A DNA stretch of 64,000 nt from Bradyrhizobium sp. SZCCHNS1050 (GCF_032484785.1 NZ_JAUETR010000001.1:2607501-2671500), one strand, 5' to 3'. Counted from the first letter of the stretch, positions 46,684-56,222 are shown. A program made the numbers and translations. Notes: a model not told the origin generated them from the sequence alone.

Positions 46684-48522
46684 TCAGTACACCCGCGCCT
46701 TCGGCGGGATGTACTGCACGTCGTTGGTCATGGTGTAGTTGTGCACCGGGCGGTAATCGATCGTGGTTTTGCCGTCCTTGCTGTCGATCCACGCCAGCGT
46801 GTGCTTCATCCAGTCCTTGTCGTCGCGATCCGGAAAATCCTCGCGCGCATGGGCGCCGCGGCTCTCGGTGCGATTGACGGCCGAGTCCATCGTCACGACT
46901 GCCTGCGCGATCAGATTGTCGAATTCGAGCGTCTCGATCAGGTCGGAATTCCACACCAGCGATCTGTCGGACACCGCGATGTCGCCGATGCCGCCATACA
47001 CCTTGTGGATCAGGTTATGGCCTTCCTGCAGCACCTCGCCGGTGCGGAACACGGCACAGTTGGTCTGCATCACGTTCTGCATGCTCTCGCGCAGCTTCGC
47101 GGTCGGCGTGCCGCCGGAGGCGTAGCGATAATGATCGAGCCGGCTCAGCGCCTTGTCGGCGGAGTCCTTCGGCAGATCCGGCTGCTTGCCGTTCGGCGTC
47201 AGCTTCTCGGCCAGCCGCAGCGCCGCCGCGCGGCCGAACACCACGAGGTCGATCAGCGAGTTCGAGCCGAGCCGGTTGGCGCCGTGCACGGACACGCAGG
47301 CCGCCTCGCCCACCGCCATCAGGCCGGGGACGATCGCGTTGTCGTCGCCATCCTTCTTGGTCAGCACCTCGGCGTGATAGTTGGTCGGGATGCCGCCCAT
47401 GTTGTAGTGCACGGTCGGCACGATCGGGATCGGCTCGCGCGTCACGTCGACATTGGCGAAGATCTTGGCCGATTCGGAGATGCCGGGCAGACGCTCGGCC
47501 AGCACCTTCGGGTCGAGATGGTCGAGATGCAGGAAGATGTGGTCCTTCTTCCGGCCGACGCCGCGGCCTTCGCGGATCTCGATGGTCATCGCGCGGGAGA
47601 CGACGTCGCGCGAGGCGAGGTCCTTGGCGGACGGCGCATAGCGCTCCATGAAGCGCTCGCCTTCGGCGTTGACGAGATAGCCGCCTTCGCCGCGCGCGCC
47701 TTCGGTCACCAGACAGCCCGAGCCGTAGATGCCAGTCGGGTGGAACTGCACGAACTCCATGTCCTGCAGCGGCAGGCCGGCGCGCAGCGCCATGCCGCCG
47801 CCGTCGCCGGTGCAGGTATGCGCCGAGGTGCAGGAGGCATAGGCGCGGCCATAGCCGCCGGTCGCGAGGATGGTGGTCTGGGCGCGGAAGCGGTGCAACG
47901 TGCCGTCGTCGAGCTTCAGCGCGATGACGCCACGGCAGACGCCCTGGTCGTCCATGATCAGGTCGATGGCGAAGAACTCGATGAAGAACTCAGCGGCGTG
48001 CCGCAGCGACTGGCCATACATCGTGTGCAGCATCGCGTGGCCGGTGCGGTCGGCGGCGGCGCAGGTGCGCTGCGCCTGGCCCTTGCCGTAGTCCAGGGTC
48101 ATGCCGCCGAACGGCCGCTGGTAGATCTTGCCGTCCTCGGTGCGCGAGAACGGCACGCCCCAATGCTCGAGCTCGTAGACGGCGTCGGGCGCGTTGCGCA
48201 CCATGTATTCGATCGCGTCCTGATCGCCGAGCCAATCCGACCCCTTGACGGTGTCGTACATGTGCCAGCGCCAGTCGTCCTGGTGCATGTTGCCGAGCGA
48301 GGCCGAGATGCCGCCCTGCGCCGCCACCGTATGCGAGCGGGTCGGGAACACCTTGGTGATGCAGGCGGTGCGCAGGCCCGCCTCGCTGCAGCCGACGACG
48401 GCGCGCAGGCCCGCGCCACCGGCGCCGACCACGACGACGTCATAGGTGTGGTCCTCGATCGGATAGGCTTTTCCGTTCGTCGCGGGCGCGCCATTCGCGC
48501 TGCCATTTGCTCCGCCGGCCAT
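46684..48522 (-). CDS. sdhA: succinate dehydrogenase flavoprotein subunit
   Basis: Complex II flavoprotein of 612 aa that oxidises succinate to fumarate. The FAD-binding loop [20 protein letters not shown] precedes SHTVAAQGG, where His64 is the covalent FAD attachment site. Substrate-site blocks [20 protein letters not shown] and TCTGDGGG are intact, and the C-terminal capping region with [19 protein letters not shown] is present. It starts 3 bp after the sdhD stop, indicating tight cotranslation, and is followed by sdhB. Confidence 0.97.
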   Translation of the reverse strand: MAGGANGSANGAPATNGKAYPIEDHTYDVVVVGAGGAGLRAVVGCSEAGLRTACITKVFPTRSHTVAAQGGISASLGNMHQDDWRWHMYDTVKGSDWLGDQDAIEYMVRNAPDAVYELEHWGVPFSRTEDGKIYQRPFGGMTLDYGKGQAQRTCAAADRTGHAMLHTMYGQSLRHAAEFFIEFFAIDLIMDDQGVCRGVIALKLDDGTLHRFRAQTTILATGGYGRAYASCTSAHTCTGDGGGMALRAGLPLQDMEFVQFHPTGIYGSGCLVTEGARGEGGYLVNAEGERFMERYAPSAKDLASRDVVSRAMTIEIREGRGVGRKKDHIFLHLDHLDPKVLAERLPGISESAKIFANVDVTREPIPIVPTVHYNMGGIPTNYHAEVLTKKDGDDNAIVPGLMAVGEAACVSVHGANRLGSNSLIDLVVFGRAAALRLAEKLTPNGKQPDLPKDSADKALSRLDHYRYASGGTPTAKLRESMQNVMQTNCAVFRTGEVLQEGHNLIHKVYGGIGDIAVSDRSLVWNSDLIETLEFDNLIAQAVVTMDSAVNRTESRGAHAREDFPDRDDKDWMKHTLAWIDSKDGKTTIDYRPVHNYTMTNDVQYIPPKARVY

Positions 48523-48525
48523 AGG

Positions 48526-48924
48526 CTAGACTCCAGTGGACAGTTTGATGAGGGCGTAGATCGAGGCGAGCGCCACGGTCACCGCGAAGAAGTTGTTGGC
48601 CATGATCGCGACGAGCTTGAGCGGCTCGCTGTGCACGTAGTCCTCGATCACGACCTGCATGCCGATCTTCATGTGCCAGCAGCTCGCGATCACGAACAGC
48701 AGCATGATCACCGCAATCGGAATCGAGCCGAGTATCTGCGCCGCGCCGGCCTGGTTGCGGCCGAGCAGCATGATCACGACCACGACGACCGGCACGATCA
48801 GCAGGGTCATGGCGACGGCGGTGAGCCGCTGGCGCCAGAAGTCGCCGGTGCCGGAATGCGCTGCGCCGAGGTTGCGGACCCGGCCGAGCGGGGTGCGCAT
48901 CGATTTCGCGTGTGCGTTGCTCAT
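48526..48924 (-). CDS. sdhD: succinate dehydrogenase membrane anchor subunit
   Basis: Hydrophobic membrane subunit of 132 aa or slightly less (frame ends at 48526). Three helices are visible at about 37-60 (LTAVAMTLLIVPVVVVVIML), 66-86 and 104-126. The second contains SCWHMKIGMQVVIEDYVH, which supplies the heme b histidine and quinone-site residues. ATG at 48924 overlaps the sdhC stop by 4 nt. It lies between sdhC and sdhA. Confidence 0.93.
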   Translation of the reverse strand: MSNAHAKSMRTPLGRVRNLGAAHSGTGDFWRQRLTAVAMTLLIVPVVVVVIMLLGRNQAGAAQILGSIPIAVIMLLFVIASCWHMKIGMQVVIEDYVHSEPLKLVAIMANNFFAVTVALASIYALIKLSTGV

Positions 48925-49319
48925 CGGCCGCCTCCCACTGCGTAAGCCACGATCCACACCAGGACGGTCAAGGTGATGCCGCCGATCAGGGCGCCCCAGG
49001 TGAGCGCCTCGCGCTCATTGGCCTTGAAGCCGTAGCCGAGGTCCCAGACGAAGTGGCGGATGCCGGACAGCAGGTGGTGCAGCAACGCCCAGGTGTAGCC
49101 GAACACGATCAGGCGGCCGAGGAAGCTGCCCATGAAGCCCTGGACGTAGGAGTAGGCGCTGGGACCGGACGCGGCGGCGATCAACCACCAGGCCAGCAGC
49201 AGCGTCCCGAAATATAATGCAACCCCGGTGGCGCGATGGACGATCGAGAGAATCATCGTCAGCGTCCAGCGGTAGGTTTGCAGATGCGGCGAAAGCGGTC
49301 GTTCGATCCTGGCTGTCAT
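48921..49319 (-). CDS. sdhC: succinate dehydrogenase cytochrome b556 subunit
   Basis: Membrane subunit of 132 aa and first gene of the sdhCDAB operon. The family signature RPLSPHLQTYRWTLTMILSIVHRATGVAL lies at the N-terminus in two pieces (RPLSPHLQTYRW and SIVHRATGVALYFG). Heme-binding histidine is in ALLHHLLSGIRHFVWDLG. Three helices are visible. The 555-bp region upstream (49320-49874) should hold the operon promoter. Confidence 0.94.
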   Translation of the reverse strand: MTARIERPLSPHLQTYRWTLTMILSIVHRATGVALYFGTLLLAWWLIAAASGPSAYSYVQGFMGSFLGRLIVFGYTWALLHHLLSGIRHFVWDLGYGFKANEREALTWGALIGGITLTVLVWIVAYAVGGGR

Positions 49320-49874
49320 TGGTTACTTTGATGATTTCTTGTGGGCCGTGAACGCGGGGGGCTTGCGGCCGTGTGGATCGGCAGGCGGGCTTTATTTACG
49401 GAGAAGGAACAGGTGTTGCAACGGACAAATCGCCCAAATCCGAACAAGGATTCAGTCCTAGGCGACCGATCGCAAAAGGATCAATGGCCGTCGTGGTATA
49501 CCAGAAACCGATCGCGCCCGGATGCGGCGAACTATTATTCATTCCTAACTCCTCACCAAGGCCACGACCAACGCGGCGAGACTGTCAAATAGCGCCGACT
49601 GTCGAGCGTTGATTCACCGCTTAGCTACGGTCCTGAGCAAGCCGGTTTCGCGGCAAGCGCCAGCGCCATCTGATGATTCTGCAAACCTGCCCGGAGCGAT
49701 TCGCGGAGCAACAACCTGCGTTGCGACCGCCTGCGCTGCAGCAAATCTCCCTCGATCTCCCGCGTTCCTCGCCCACACGGGGCCCCTCCGCCGGTCGATT
49801 TTGCCGCATGTCGCCGCCCGGCGAAGCGGCCTAGTCTCAGACGAGGTGCAACAGACGCGGTGCAGGGAGCCTCG
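49320..49874. other. 555-bp divergent intergenic region upstream of sdhC
   Basis: This gap lies between sdhC (minus) and a small membrane protein gene (plus). On the minus strand TTGCAA with TAAATA 17 bp later is a weak promoter candidate for sdhCDAB. Several short open frames occur on both strands, but none has a ribosome site plus a recognisable or hydrophobic-signal product. No repeat element or RNA gene was recognised. Confidence 0.45.
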
Positions 49875-50132
49875 ATGCCGCTGCCGACGGTCCGACCGAC
49901 AACCACCGAACGCCCGGCGGCACTGCCGGCGCGCAAGGTGTCGTCGCACGAGCCCGTCGAGGAGCCCCTGACCTGCGTGCTCGGCTTCACCGCCGCCGGC
50001 CTGTTCGCCGCCTGTCTCGCGCTGGCCATCCAGCATGAGATTGCCTCGCTCGCCGTGCTCGAATTCGTGCTGATCTGCGCCGCGCCGCCGCTGGCCGCGC
50101 TCGCCGGCCTCGCGATCGGACGACGGCGCTAG
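49875..50132 (+). CDS. hypothetical small membrane protein
   Basis: Protein of 85 aa, not recognised. Residues 1-30 are polar (MPLPTVRPTTTERPAALPAR). Two hydrophobic helices follow at about 34-52 (CVLGFTAAGLFAACLALAI) and 60-82 (AVLEFVLICAAPPLAALAGL), ending in GRRR. The ATG at 49875 follows CAGGGAGCC, a good ribosome site. It is convergent with the malonyl-CoA synthetase gene, 7 bp from its end. Probably real, function unknown. Confidence 0.6.
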   Translation: MPLPTVRPTTTERPAALPARKVSSHEPVEEPLTCVLGFTAAGLFAACLALAIQHEIASLAVLEFVLICAAPPLAALAGLAIGRRR

Positions 50133-50139
50133 GCCGCCG

Positions 50140-51666
50140 TCACTTCGTATAGATGTCCTTGTACTGATCACGCAGCACGTTCTTCTGCACCTTGCTCATC
50201 GCATTGCGCGGCAGCTCGTCGACCACGAACACGCGCTTGGGCATCTTGAATTTCGCCAGTCGGCCGTCGAGACCCTTGAGCACGCCGGCCTCGCTGACAT
50301 CGGCCCCCGGATGGCGCACCACGACCGCCGTGACACCTTCGCCGAAATCGGGATGCGGCACACCGATAACGGCGGACTCGACCACGCCCGGCATCGCGTC
50401 GATCTCGCTCTCGATCTCCTTCGGATAGACGTTGAAGCCGCCGGAGATCACGAGGTCCTTGCCGCGGCCGACGATGTGGACGTAGCCCTGCTTGTCGATC
50501 TTGCCGAGATCGCCGGTGATGAAGAAGCCATCGTCGCGGAATTCCGACTTGGTCTTCTCAGGCATCCGCCAATAGCCCTTGAACACGTTCGGGCCCTTCA
50601 CCTCGATCATGCCGATCTCGTCGCGCGCGAGCTCCTTGGCCGTCTCGGGATCGGTGACGCGCACCGAGACTCCGGGCAGCGGGAAGCCGACCGCGCCGGG
50701 CACGCGCTCGCCCTCGTAAGGATTCGACGTGTTCATGTTGGTCTCGGTCATGCCGTAGCGCTCGAGGACGGCATGGCCGGTCCGCGCGAACCATTCGCGA
50801 TGGGTATCGGCGAGCAGCGGCGCCGAGCCGGAAATGAACAGCCGCATGTGGCTGGTCGTCTCCTTCGACAGCCGCGGGTTCTGCAACAGCCGAGTGTAGA
50901 ACGTCGGCACACCCATCAGCACGGTGGCGCGCGCCATCAGGTCGATGATCAGATCCGGATCGAGCTTGGGCAGGAAGATCATCGACGCCCGCGCAAACAG
51001 CGTGACGTTGCTGGCCACGAACAGACCATGGGTGTGATAGATCGGCAGCGCGTGGATCAGCACGTCGTCCTTGGTGAAGCGCCAGTAGTCGATCAGGGTC
51101 AGCGAGTTCGAGGCGAGATTGTCGTGAGACAGCATCGCGCCCTTGGAGCGGCCGGTGGTGCCCGACGTATAGAGAATGGCGGCGAGATCATCGGCGCCAC
51201 GTGGCACGGTGGTGAACGCCTTGTCGGCCTTGTCGGCCGCCTCGGTCAGCGAGCCGCTGCCCGACGCATCGAGCGTTTCCACCTTGGCGCCGACCTTGGC
51301 CGCCAGCGCGCCGATGCCCTCGGCCTTGGCCGGATCGCAGACGACGACGGTCGGCTCGGCGTCGCCGATGAAATAGTCGAGCTCGTTGAGCGTATAGGCG
51401 GTGTTGAGCGGCAGATAGACGCCGCCTGCACGCACCGTGGCGAGATAGAGCACGAGGCCGGACACCGACTTCTCGGTCTGCGCCGCAACCCGGTCGCCCG
51501 GCTTGACGCCGCGAGCCGCCAGCACATTCGCCATCTGCCCTGCCCGCGCGATCAGGTCGCCGTAGGTGATGCGCTGACCGTCATGGGTCTCGATCGCCAG
51601 GCGGCTGGGATCGTCGAGGCCATCGAACAGGCGGGAGAACAGATTGGCGTTGGCGGCTTGGTTCAT
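50140..51666 (-). CDS. matB: malonyl-CoA synthetase (acyl-CoA synthetase family)
   Basis: Adenylate-forming enzyme of 508 aa. The P-loop YTSGTTGRSKGAM and the A5 motif RYGMTETNMNTSNPYEGERV are visible, the latter matching the MatB pattern, along with ITGDLGKIDKQGYVHIVGRGKD and the final Lys in LPRNAMSKVQKNVL. MatB activates malonate to malonyl-CoA, and allows malonate use in rhizobia. MatA (decarboxylase) and MatC (carrier) genes are not in this window. ATG at 51666 is chosen; the frame is open far upstream but overlaps the divergent SDR gene. Confidence 0.9.
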   Translation of the reverse strand: MNQAANANLFSRLFDGLDDPSRLAIETHDGQRITYGDLIARAGQMANVLAARGVKPGDRVAAQTEKSVSGLVLYLATVRAGGVYLPLNTAYTLNELDYFIGDAEPTVVVCDPAKAEGIGALAAKVGAKVETLDASGSGSLTEAADKADKAFTTVPRGADDLAAILYTSGTTGRSKGAMLSHDNLASNSLTLIDYWRFTKDDVLIHALPIYHTHGLFVASNVTLFARASMIFLPKLDPDLIIDLMARATVLMGVPTFYTRLLQNPRLSKETTSHMRLFISGSAPLLADTHREWFARTGHAVLERYGMTETNMNTSNPYEGERVPGAVGFPLPGVSVRVTDPETAKELARDEIGMIEVKGPNVFKGYWRMPEKTKSEFRDDGFFITGDLGKIDKQGYVHIVGRGKDLVISGGFNVYPKEIESEIDAMPGVVESAVIGVPHPDFGEGVTAVVVRHPGADVSEAGVLKGLDGRLAKFKMPKRVFVVDELPRNAMSKVQKNVLRDQYKDIYTK

Positions 51667-51852
51667 GCAACATTCCCCTGGGAGCATGGGCAGGCCGGCA
51701 GTGCCAGCCGGCGGAACATCATGCTCGACGAAGACGAAAAGGGCCGGGACAGCGAACAAGACCGGTGACATCGCCATCACCACGGTCGCCATCTCTGATC
51801 GAGGCTGCTCTAGCAAAAACGCCCTTTCGAAGGCAACGGGAGACGCTGGGAT

Positions 51853-52611
51853 ATGGTCAAGGGAAAACGGATCGCGTGGATCACCGGCGGCGGCACCGGA
51901 ATCGGCGAGGCCGGCGCACTGGCGCTCGCCGCCGACGGCTGGACGGTGATCGTCTCGGGCCGGCGCACGGCCGCGCTCCAGGCCGTGGTGGCCAAGGTTG
52001 CCGCGGCGGGCGGCACGGCCGAGGCCGTCGCGCTCGACGTTGCCAAGGCCGCCGACGTGCAGGCCGCGGCCGATGCCATCCTGGCGCGGCATGGCCGCAT
52101 CGATCTGCTGGTCAACTCGGCCGGCGTGAACGTGCCGAAGCGGCGCTGGGACGACATGACGATCGAGGGCTGGAACCAGCTGGTCGAGATCAACCTCAAC
52201 GGTGTGCTCTACTGCATGAAGGCGGTGCTGCCGGCGATGCGGGCGCAGCAGGACGGCACCATCATCAACGTCTCGTCCTGGGCCGGCCGTCATGTCTCGA
52301 AGATGCCGGGACCGGCCTACACCTCGACCAAGCACGCAGTGCTGGCGCTGACGCACTCGTTCAACATGGAGGAATGCGTCAACGGCCTGCGCGCCTGCTG
52401 CCTGATGCCCGGCGAGGTCGCCACGCCGATCCTCGAGCAGCGCCCGGTGGTGCCGAGCGCCGAGGAGCGGGCGCGGATGCTGCAGCCGGAAGACCTCGGC
52501 CGCACCATCGCCTTCGTCGCGAACGTGCCGCCGCGCGTCTGCGTCAACGAGATCCTGATCAGTCCGACGTGGAATCGGGGATTCATCCAGACGCCGGGGA
52601 ACAGGGATTGA
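51853..52611 (+). CDS. SDR family oxidoreductase
   Basis: Classical short-chain dehydrogenase of 252 aa. The cofactor loop is TGGGTGIGEA (11-20), the structural motif is NSAGVN, and the catalytic Ser-Tyr-Lys set is in NVSSWAGR and AYTSTKHAVLAL (YxxxK). C-terminal PGEVATPILEQRP resembles enzymes using NAD(P) with small alcohol substrates. It is divergent from matB with about 186 bp between them, so the two may share regulation. Substrate unknown. Confidence 0.9.
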   Translation: MVKGKRIAWITGGGTGIGEAGALALAADGWTVIVSGRRTAALQAVVAKVAAAGGTAEAVALDVAKAADVQAAADAILARHGRIDLLVNSAGVNVPKRRWDDMTIEGWNQLVEINLNGVLYCMKAVLPAMRAQQDGTIINVSSWAGRHVSKMPGPAYTSTKHAVLALTHSFNMEECVNGLRACCLMPGEVATPILEQRPVVPSAEERARMLQPEDLGRTIAFVANVPPRVCVNEILISPTWNRGFIQTPGNRD

Positions 52612-52685
52612 GCGGGGCTGGATATCGGTTGCGGCAATCGTGTCGGCGCGGGTCATGAAGATCGAGGTGATGCCCAGCTACCGGT

Positions 52686-52802
52686 GTCGTCCCTGCGAAC
52701 GCAGGGACCCATACCGCGTGATTGTTGTAGGAGGCAGGCGGCGAGTCCCGTGCAAAACAACTGAACCCCGTGGCTATGGGTCCCTGCGTTCGCAGGGACG
52801 AC
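52686..52802. repeat. intergenic inverted repeat, second copy of the 37185 family
   Basis: Arms at 52686-52713 and 52775-52802 are perfect inverted copies over 28 bases, with GTCGTCCCTGCGAACGCAGG at the left. The left arm is identical to that of the element at 37185-37304. The 61-bp middle sections differ between the two copies. Confidence 0.9.
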
Positions 52803-52854
52803 GGCGGAGGTTGGCGTTGGCAGCGTTGCCTTCGAGACAGAGTTGAATACGTGT

Positions 52855-53345
52855 GTTTTCATCCCCGCGACGCATCCGCGCCCGAGTTGTGCTGAATTTG
52901 GTCGCCCCGCAAACAGAGGGCGCAGGGAAGGCCGGGCGCTGGCCGCGCCCGTGGCCCGCCAGCGAAAGAAAATGCTGGCGGCAGGTACCACAGGTCTGGC
53001 CGAAAACACCCGGCCCTCCCTGCGCGATTGGTTTTAACGGCTGCTTCGCGTTCTCCCTGGTGCGCCGGGCTTGTTGGCCACCATGCGTACGACGCGCTCG
53101 CGCGCATCGTGCGGGACATCAGCATCGGGATGTCAGGACCGCGCGACTTGACCGTGCGTGCATCACCGTTCGTCCGCGCAGACTGATCCACGCTGCGGCG
53201 ACACACGCCCATCGCATCCCACTGCCAACGGTTCGTGACGGTCGCGAAACGCCCCTCATGCGGCAGCAGGGACGTGCGGAAATGTGCAGGTGATTTGCCC
53301 GACGGTGCAACGTCGGCGGTGTGCGACAAAGTAGCTCGACGGGCA
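52855..53345. repeat. ~490-bp dispersed element of the Bradyrhizobium type (pseudo-coding)
   Basis: The segment reads open in several frames and one frame gives text such as GKAGRWPRPW, PPCAIGFNGCF and AHRIPLPTVRDGRETPLMRQ. I recognise this text from many short hypothetical proteins annotated in Bradyrhizobium and relatives, where it recurs with variation at many loci. It ends in a GCCCGACGG...TCGACGGGC inverted tail (about 53300-53345). I read it as a repeated non-coding element, not a gene. The identification rests on memory of the family, and the exact ends are approximate. Confidence 0.55.
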
Positions 53346-53474
53346 ATTTGCGCATGGGAGGGATGCGAACAACATCATTCGATCGACGCGATCATCTCTG
53401 ATGCGACCTCTCTCATGAGAGATCAAGCTGATCAGAGATCATGTGGACCGCACTGTGCGCCGCGCAGACGGTCG

Positions 53475-53660
53475 GCTCCCCTCCCCCTTGCGGGGAGGGG
53501 TTGGGGGTGGGGGTCCGCGGGCGCTGACTTCAGTGGCGTGAATGCCGGGCGAACAGCAATCGGCGCTATCGCCGATATCAGGGCATGGGCTTTGACCCTC
53601 ATGTCGAGCATGATTCGTGGACCCCCACCCCCGACCCCTCCCCGCAAGGGGGAGGGGAGC
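53475..53660. repeat. intergenic palindromic element with 42-bp arms
   Basis: The bases at 53475-53516 and 53619-53660 match as inverted copies at 41 of 42 positions; the core is CCCCTCCCCCTTGCGGGGAG followed by a G-rich run (GGGGTTGGGGGTGGGGG). The spacer is 102 bp. The arms also carry local hairpins and a G-rich strand that could form a quadruplex. It lies just downstream of the bamA-type gene. Confidence 0.88.
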
Positions 53661-53720
53661 GCGCACCGCCCGCGTGGTGAGCGGCACGCACCTCTTCTGG
53701 GAGCTCAGTCGCTGTGCGCC

Positions 53721-56222
53721 TCAGAACGACGTGCCGCCGCCGAACCTGAACTCCTGGACGGTGTCGTATTTGCCCTTGGACAGCGGCACCGCGTAGTCGA
53801 AGCGGAGCGGACCGAACGGCGAGGCCCAGATCAGGCCGACGCCGACGGAGGAGCGCACCACCTTGCTGTCATCGTACAGCAGGCCGCATTTGCAGGTCGC
53901 GGTGTTGACCTCGCCGGTCGCCGCCCAGGAGGTCGGGCCCTGATAGCCCCACAGCGAACCGGCATCGGCATAGACGGCGCCCTTCAAGCCCACTTCCTTC
54001 GGCAGGAACCAGAACGGCATCTGCAGCTCGGCCGAGGCGCCCCAATATTTGGTGCCGCCGAGCGCATCGCCGGTGGCACCGAGGCTGCGATAGGTGATGT
54101 CGCGCGCCCCGATTCCGTTCGAGGCGAAGCCGCGCACCAGGCTCGGTCCCATCTGGAAGTGATCGAGCATCCGCAGATCCTTGTCGCCGATCTTGTTCAG
54201 CATGCCGCCCTGCAGATGGATGATGCCGACGATGTCGGCCACCAGCGGCGAGTAATATTTCGCATCCACCGCCGACTTGAGGTAGCTGACATTGCCGCCG
54301 ACGCCGGCGAAATCCTGCTTCCAGTCGATCAGCAGGCCATCGGTCGGGTTCTTGTTGTTGTCGAGCGTGTTGTAGCTGAGCGTGTAGCCGAGCGCAGAGG
54401 TCAGCGCGGCGCCGTCGCTCAGCTCCTTGCGGACCGGCAGGCTCGACTCGCCATCGCCGTAGCAGCCCCAGCCATAGTAGCCCGAGCTGGTCGAATTGGT
54501 CGGATCGACGCCGCCGAGCACGCTCTTGATGTAGGCCGGGGTCGGGTTGAAGGCGAGCAGGCTGTTGGCGGCGTTGTTGTTGCAGTTCTTGTAGTAGGAC
54601 GGCAGCGATATCTCCTGGCGATACAGCGAGTATCGCAACTGGAGCGAGAGGTCTTCGCGCAACTGGAAGCCAAGCCGCGGGCTGAAGCCGATCGTCGTCA
54701 CGCCATAGCTCGTATAGCTGTTCGCCAGCTGCTGCTTGTAGTAGACATCCAGGCCGAGCGCGATCCGGTTGTCGAGCAGATAGGGCTCGACGAAGGACAG
54801 CGAGACGCCCCTGCTGTATTGGCCGTAGCTCACGGACGCCTTGGCGTACAGACCGCGGCCGAGGAAGTTGCGCTCCGAAACCGAGACCTCACCCAGCGCG
54901 CCATCGGTGGTCGAATAGCCGCCGGAAACGGAGAGGTCGCCGGTCGACTTCTCCTCCAGATTGACCACGAGGATGACGCGGTCGCTCGACGAGCCCGGTT
55001 CGGCCGCGATCTTCACGTCCTTGAAGAAGTCGAGATTCTTCAGCCGGCGCTCGGCGCGGTCGACCAGCGCGCGGTTGTAGGCGTCGCCCTCGGACAGATC
55101 GAACTCGCGCCGGATCACGTACTCGCGGGTGCGGGTGTTGCCGCGGATGGTGATGCGCTCGATATAGGTGCGCGGGCCCTCGTCGACCTGGAACATGATC
55201 GCGACCGTATGCGCTTCCAGATTGCGGTCGCCGCGCGGACGCACGACGGCGAAGGCAAAGCCGCGACGCGAGGCCTCGATCTGCATCTCCTCGACCGACT
55301 TCTCGAGCTGCTCGACGTTGTAGAGCGCGCCGACATTGACGCGCGAATAGCCGCGCAGCGTGTTGGCGTCGAGCGCCGCGACGCTCGACTGGAACTGCAC
55401 CGAGCTGACGCGGTATTGCTGGCCCTCCTCGATCTGGAACGTGACCAGGAAGCCCTTCTGGTCCGGGTCATATTCGCTGAGCGCCGCGACGACCTGAACG
55501 TCGGCATAGCCGTTCTTCAGATAGAAGCGGCGGATCAGGTCGCGATCGGCCTCGACGCGGTCGGGGTCGTAGACGTCGTTGTTGCCGAGGAAGCTGAGCC
55601 AGTTGGTTGCGTGCGTCTTGATGACGTCGCGCAGGCGCGCGGCGGAATAGGCGTTGTTGCCGACGAAGCTGATCGACTTCACGCCGGTCTTGACGCCCTC
55701 TTCGATGGTGAAGACGAGGTCGACGCGGTTGTTGGGCTGCTCGATGATCTCGGGCGTGACGCGGACGTCGTAGCGGCCGGAGCGGCGGTAGATCTCGGCG
55801 ATGCGCTGCGCGTCCGACTGAACCATCGGACGGGACAGCGTGCCGCGCGGCTTCGACTGCACTTCCGCCGAGAGCTGCTCGTCCTTGACCTTCTTGTTGC
55901 CCTCGAAGGCGACGCGGCCGATCACGGGATTCTCGACCACGCGCACGATCAGCCGGCCGCCCTGCCGGTCGATCTTCACGTCGGCGAACAGGCCGGTCTG
56001 GACCAGGGCCTTGAGGCCGTCGTCGACCTGGCCGGCATCGAGTGTGCCGGCGGGACCCGGCTTGAAATAGGAGCGGATGGTGTCGGATTCGACGCGCCTG
56101 TTACCCTCGACGGTGATCGCGCTGGCGACGGCGGGTGCCGCCGCGGCCATGCGGGGCAGCGAGGAAACGGGCATGGCCAGCAGCATCAGGGCAAGCACGC
56201 CCAGCAGTCTCAGACGCATCAT
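53721..56222 (-). CDS. bamA: BamA-type outer membrane protein assembly factor (paralogue-like location)
   Basis: Outer membrane Omp85 protein of 833 aa. A signal peptide spans about residues 1-27 (MMRLRLLGVLALMLLAMPVS). Five POTRA-like units follow (about 30-400; ITVEGNRRVESDTIRSYF starts the first). The C-terminal barrel (about 430-833) ends in FRFGGGTSF, an Omp-type terminal Phe. ATG at 56222 is chosen; the frame is open further upstream. The usual neighbours rseP, lpxD and fabZ are absent here, so it may be a second copy. Three Cys-bearing loops in the barrel are unusual (KNCNNN, GWGCYGDG and TCKCGLL). Confidence 0.92.
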   Translation of the reverse strand: MMRLRLLGVLALMLLAMPVSSLPRMAAAAPAVASAITVEGNRRVESDTIRSYFKPGPAGTLDAGQVDDGLKALVQTGLFADVKIDRQGGRLIVRVVENPVIGRVAFEGNKKVKDEQLSAEVQSKPRGTLSRPMVQSDAQRIAEIYRRSGRYDVRVTPEIIEQPNNRVDLVFTIEEGVKTGVKSISFVGNNAYSAARLRDVIKTHATNWLSFLGNNDVYDPDRVEADRDLIRRFYLKNGYADVQVVAALSEYDPDQKGFLVTFQIEEGQQYRVSSVQFQSSVAALDANTLRGYSRVNVGALYNVEQLEKSVEEMQIEASRRGFAFAVVRPRGDRNLEAHTVAIMFQVDEGPRTYIERITIRGNTRTREYVIRREFDLSEGDAYNRALVDRAERRLKNLDFFKDVKIAAEPGSSSDRVILVVNLEEKSTGDLSVSGGYSTTDGALGEVSVSERNFLGRGLYAKASVSYGQYSRGVSLSFVEPYLLDNRIALGLDVYYKQQLANSYTSYGVTTIGFSPRLGFQLREDLSLQLRYSLYRQEISLPSYYKNCNNNAANSLLAFNPTPAYIKSVLGGVDPTNSTSSGYYGWGCYGDGESSLPVRKELSDGAALTSALGYTLSYNTLDNNKNPTDGLLIDWKQDFAGVGGNVSYLKSAVDAKYYSPLVADIVGIIHLQGGMLNKIGDKDLRMLDHFQMGPSLVRGFASNGIGARDITYRSLGATGDALGGTKYWGASAELQMPFWFLPKEVGLKGAVYADAGSLWGYQGPTSWAATGEVNTATCKCGLLYDDSKVVRSSVGVGLIWASPFGPLRFDYAVPLSKGKYDTVQEFRFGGGTSF

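Noticed and set aside
46741..48945. 734-codon open frame on the plus strand
   Set aside because: Antisense shadow of sdhA and sdhD.
52853..53293. 146-codon plus-strand frame as a protein gene
   Set aside because: Matches text known from a dispersed repeat in this bacterial group; overlapping frames on the opposite strand look equally open, so a repeat is the better reading.
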